Below, in pieces: positions 60,301-64,000 of a stretch of 64,000 nucleotides of DNA. The notes below the pieces were generated by a model. The model worked only from the letters and a program-made list of their open reading frames with translations, made no database searches and was not told the origin of the DNA. The position numbers and the translations under genes were made by a program. The stretch spans positions 30,961,201 through 31,025,200 of the forward strand of contig OZ038422.1 in assembly GCA_964036155.1 (NCBI GenBank). The letters are read 5' to 3'. How positions within the stretch are numbered: position 1 is the first letter of the stretch; the number at the start of each line of letters is the position of its first letter. The DNA is from Diploscapter coronatus. Lineage: Eukaryota > Nematoda > Chromadorea > Rhabditida > Rhabditidae.

Positions 60301-63300
60301 CGCCCAGTTTGTACTAGCATCCCCTCCTATCCTCTATCCTCCCCTTTACTTCATCAATCTTCAGTTTCCCATGGCAGTAACTTTTCCCATGTCTTTCAGC
60401 GAATTTAGCCGAAATCTCGTGGAAATAGAAAGATTTTAATTTCGCTCGTTGTCAAACGCGAACCCGGCTGATGTACGGCTCTCGGGGGATTCGATTTTTG
60501 ACGCTCCAAAGGAAATGAAACAGGCCACTTTTTTGCAAGCGAGATTCCTAGAGGTTGCAGGCATTTTTGCCATTCAGTTCGCTATTTTCGATATGCTTTC
60601 ACTTGGCTGTGAAGATCTTTGAAAGCATGAGCCATGGAATCTTTATCTGATTTTAAAGTCTCGCGGAAAAAATTCTACGCACTCATAATAATCTTTGATA
60701 TATCAGAGATGTTATTCGAATTTAGCCTTGTTGAGTCTGGAATTCAATGTTTATCAAGGCTTAAAATTTAGCTTTACATTTCTATAAAATTCTGCATGAC
60801 GTTCATTATTTCTTTCACTATCAAGCCATAATTTGTATCACTGAAAGAGAGTAAGCTTCTTCATATGAACAGTCAAATGGCTACCTGCTCAACCGTGTGA
60901 TTATTCCTCTGCAAAACTCGCTGTCATAACACCTCTTCTCTAGCATATTCAATTCAATCCATTCCATTCTTTCTCTTCAGTCTGCAATCTACAATTCCAT
61001 TCCTCATTTCTCATTCAGATTTCATTCTAATTCGCATTCTTGATTCACAATTCTCTCATTTTCTGTCAAAAGTTGCTAATCTCATATCGCTTCGGCAAAC
61101 GTGAGCGCATAGTGACACATTTGCATTTTAGGCATTTGAATATTGCTGAATTTTTGAGTACAAGTACATCTGATTTTTTTTATTTGTGTAGCATTTTGAA
61201 CGGAATTACTGATTTTCATCGATAAATTAAATTAATTTTGTATCAAAATGAAATCCAAGTTTGGGACCATGATGAAACTTTTACATTCTCATCTTCTACA
61301 CTCTAATCGCAGAATATTCAAGTTATAAGCACAGCTGGCATTTCTTAATACATTGTCTTGATCATTTTATAAGACAAATTCTTCCATCAAGAAACTTTCT
61401 TATTCAACGGTTTCGATTGGTTTAGGAGAAACGTAATTTCCTACAAACGATAAGTAAAGACAGCATTTAAAAAAAAAAATTTAGCACCTAGATTCGCCTG
61501 CATAGAATGGGCTATTCAACGTTATTTTGTAATCTTATTCAGAGTGTCTTGGTATTCCCGAATTACCTTGTATTGTGCATAAAATTTACTCATAGAAAGA
61601 TTGAGTCATTTTACGAAATTGTCGAAAAACCTCACATCGCCTTGCCTTCCTTTTTGCTTCCTTGTTTGCATTTACTTCTTCATCTGATGACCATCATCTA
61701 TATTGAATAGATGTTTATTTCGTATCGTCAGTTTCCTTTCTTATTCGTTTCATTCGAGTACTCATGCATAGCTTCTTGAATCTGCAATTGTGCAATTGAC
61801 ACTTTCACACTTCCACCATTACCCTTTTCAAACTCCGTTTTCCTCTAATTCTCTCGAATTCCCAACTTCTTTTCGTCTTCCCTCAGTTGTTATTCTTCGA
61901 TTAACTTCTTTATTCGTTTTGCATTGTACTTTTCGAGATTTCCCCCTTTCGCCTACACAATAATTATTAGTTTCGAATCGACTAATTTTCATAATTCATT
62001 TGAAATCCGAAATTGTAGCGGTTGAGCTCGAATTCTCACATAATATCTCAAGTGAAGAGAGGAGGAAAAAGATATGTGAAGGACTGAAATCTCCTTTCTC
62101 TTTCTGCGTTTTTCGTTGTCCACCAGAAGTGTTTTCCAATTGAATTACACTTTTTCGGGCATTTGCTCATTTCTCATTTGCAATTTTGCATTTTTCTGCT
62201 TTCTCTATAATTTTTTTTAATTCTTGTCAATTTCACCGATGCCTCTCTTCACTTCTTTTTTACTTCTTCATTTGCAAGATCTTGAATTTTTCGCTTTTTC
62301 CAATTTGGATTTTAAAATTTACTGATTTTTTCTCACAATTTCTCTACTACCTCCTTCTTACTTCTTCTCTCAACCAACAACGACGCTAATTCAGCTAACT
62401 CGAGCTCAGCAATTTCTTTATTCTTTGCCTTTCTTTCGTTCATTTTTCTCGTCTGCTTGTGGCGAGATTGTCGTGCATTTTCCCATTCGCCATTCCATTT
62501 GCCATTGTCATCCAACCAACTGCGCAATTTCTCCAATTTGATTGCGCGAGAAGCTCAAATATGAAAATTCTTACTGATCTTTGTGATTTTAATTAGTGAT
62601 TGATTAAAAATATTCGAGGGAAAGCTGATCTTCATTAAACCAATTCTGCTATGAAAAGTCCTCTATTGCCTCAATAATGCATAACTTTAAAATAACCTTG
62701 TGTTTCTTTCAAGCAAATGTATAGAAAAAACTAGATAATTTAAACTACCAAATCTTTTCACATCCAGGCATATATGTGAATCGTAAAATTTGTGTTTGAT
62801 TCAACGAATTTAAAAAAAAAAAAAATCCCAATTCGATCTAATTATTGGATCAGATTGAATTCAACAAAGCCTGTTCTTGCATAATTCTCACTTATCAAAC
62901 TAAACTCATGTAAGATCCACTGTATCTTGGTTGGGCAACCAAAAAGTAAAAAAATGCGAACTTTTACCCATCAAAGGCATTTTTCTCTTACTCTTCTGGG
63001 ATTTTGTCAGTATGTGTTGCTGACATTCTGCCGGAAATGCTCTGATCTCCCTGCCCGAATGTCTGAATGAGAGGGCACATGTCAAGTGCTGTCCAGTCAT
63101 CCCCTAAACAGCCTAAATAGCAAAAACCAGCAGAAAAGACCAACCGCTTTTATTTCATCCCCCATTCCATAATTTCTTTCTGTCATTCATATATCAGCAT
63201 TCCATTTCTATCCATTTCAAACTACAAATCAAGCTCCAAATTTGTGTTGACGTTTTTGCTTTCCTTATTCCAGCGCAGACAGACGAATTCGAAATTTACA

Positions 63301-63364
63301 ATCTGAGACTTTCTTATTCATTTGCAGAAAAATCGAGCAAAATCCAGATATTTTTAGATTCGAA
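57297..63364. other. About 6 kb without a convincing gene
   Basis: Degenerate TCCGA-type repeats occur at about 57489-57595. From about 59380 on, the plus strand is pyrimidine-rich with scattered short open frames. The 107-codon minus frame (58833-59156) and 67-codon plus frame (58244-58447) are the longest and have no clear family. It may contain long upstream regulatory sequence or 5' exons of the gene starting at 63365. Confidence 0.4.
58244..58447 (+). CDS. Lys-rich open frame, doubtful
   Basis: 67 codons. The lower half looks protein-like (KKREKLVKAYDEIGPHIKNS), but nothing flanks it to support a gene. Within it GCGTGTCAA and TTGACACGC form a short inverted repeat around a GCGCGCGC tract (58262-58316), which may be a small repeat instead. 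Confidence 0.2.
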   Translation: MCYLFCCVSMDPFNFVRARDFLTRKNKKNNKMEVGKKREKLVKAYDEIGPHIKNSHIMQPINNRLKE

Positions 63365-64000
63365 ATGCAGCTTATGATATTTCTGTTGTTGTTTCTGTCA
63401 TCAATAATACACAGTGCACTTTCTGTGATCGTCGCTCATTTCGAGCCGTCAGCAATTACCGACACTTCACTTGTTATTCGAATGGTCAATGTGAGTCTTC
63501 ATTTGGTATTTTCTTAGAAAATGGATCTAACCTTAAAAAATGCACTTTTCCTAAACTTTCAAAAATACTTTCCAACCATTTTAAAAATCTTCCAGGCCCA
63601 TAACGTGAGCAGCTTCGACATGTCAGTGCAAATTTTCGATTTGGACCGATTGTTCGAATATCGAAGAACGGAATTGAAGGGCTCGACGAAGGATCAGGTA
63701 ATTTTTCACAAACTTTACAAAATGTCATTAAACCGAACTGGAGTATTAAAAATTCACGTAGGTGACTTCTTCAACTTCATGTGATATTATCGTTTTTCCT
63801 CTAGCATTCATCTTAACTTCAAATTGAAGTTCTAAGTGAGGTTAAAATATCTCTAAATGATCAAAATAGTAGGATACAATCAAATTGTCCACAAAAGTTC
63901 GACATTTACTTGTCAGTCGCCTAAAAACTGAGATGTTGCTTATCAAATTTCCTTTGTTCACACATTCAGCGGACATTTCTCAGTCTTTATTTCGACAACT
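63365..64000 (+). CDS. Secreted protein, 5' end only (cut by window edge)
   Basis: Exon 1 is 63365-63490, with a signal peptide (MQLMIFLLLFLSSIIHSALS). Exon 2 is 63596-63697. Exon 3 begins at 63970 (after CACATTCAG) and runs off the window. All junctions are phase 0. The mature start, VIVAHFEPSAITDTSLVIRM, looks like a beta-strand-rich extracellular segment. No family recognised from 86 residues. Confidence 0.65.

Overview
The window is nuclear DNA of a rhabditid-type nematode. It is AT-rich, most introns are short (40-60 nt) with TTTCAG/TTTTAG acceptors, and it carries nematode-specific families: cuticle collagens with the N-terminal domain and RxxR site, an SRSX-like chemoreceptor, CYP33-like P450s and a clarinet-like active-zone protein. 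I assembled the gene models by hand from splice sites. Each was accepted only if the phase closed across every junction and the protein family's sequence continued through it.

Layout. (1) 1-10047 (+): the 3' part of a clarinet/Piccolo/RIM-like presynaptic scaffold gene, with a long low-complexity region, a PDZ domain and a C2 domain. (2) 10880-15627 and 26936-34425: a large inverted duplication carrying two MPEG1/perforin-2-like MACPF genes. Copy A (+) encodes about 630 aa. Copy B (-) encodes about 1138 aa because its C-terminal module is triplicated in frame. (3) Between the arms lie a small Gly/Ser/Tyr-rich gene (16274-16871, +) and an 8.4-kb cuticle-type collagen gene (17935-26300, -) whose triple helix is split into micro-exons, some only 9 nt. 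(4) 35493-37875 (-): a second, compact cuticle collagen gene, also micro-exonic. (5) 39150-41655 and 52102-54244 (+): two paralogous cytochrome P450 genes. Between them are a DUF148-like gene (42851-43779), a small inverted pair of transmembrane ORFs (about 44068-44492), a degenerate or lid-less HSP70 (44557-47237) and a type I membrane protein gene (47721-50813, -) with a 1.6-kb palindromic element in its first intron. (6) 55538-57296 (+): an SRSX-like serpentine receptor. (7) 57297-63364: about 6 kb with no convincing gene. (8) 63365-end (+): the 5' end of a secreted-protein gene cut by the window edge.

The genes do not form a pathway. They are a synaptic gene, then an accessory-like region of innate-immune pore-forming proteins, cuticle collagens and detoxification enzymes with many foldback/MITE-like repeats. 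The most unusual features are the perforin-2-like palindrome with its amplified C-terminal module, the micro-exon collagens, and the HSP70 that has lost its lid, its terminal EEVD-type tail (behind TAG codons) and perhaps its start codon.
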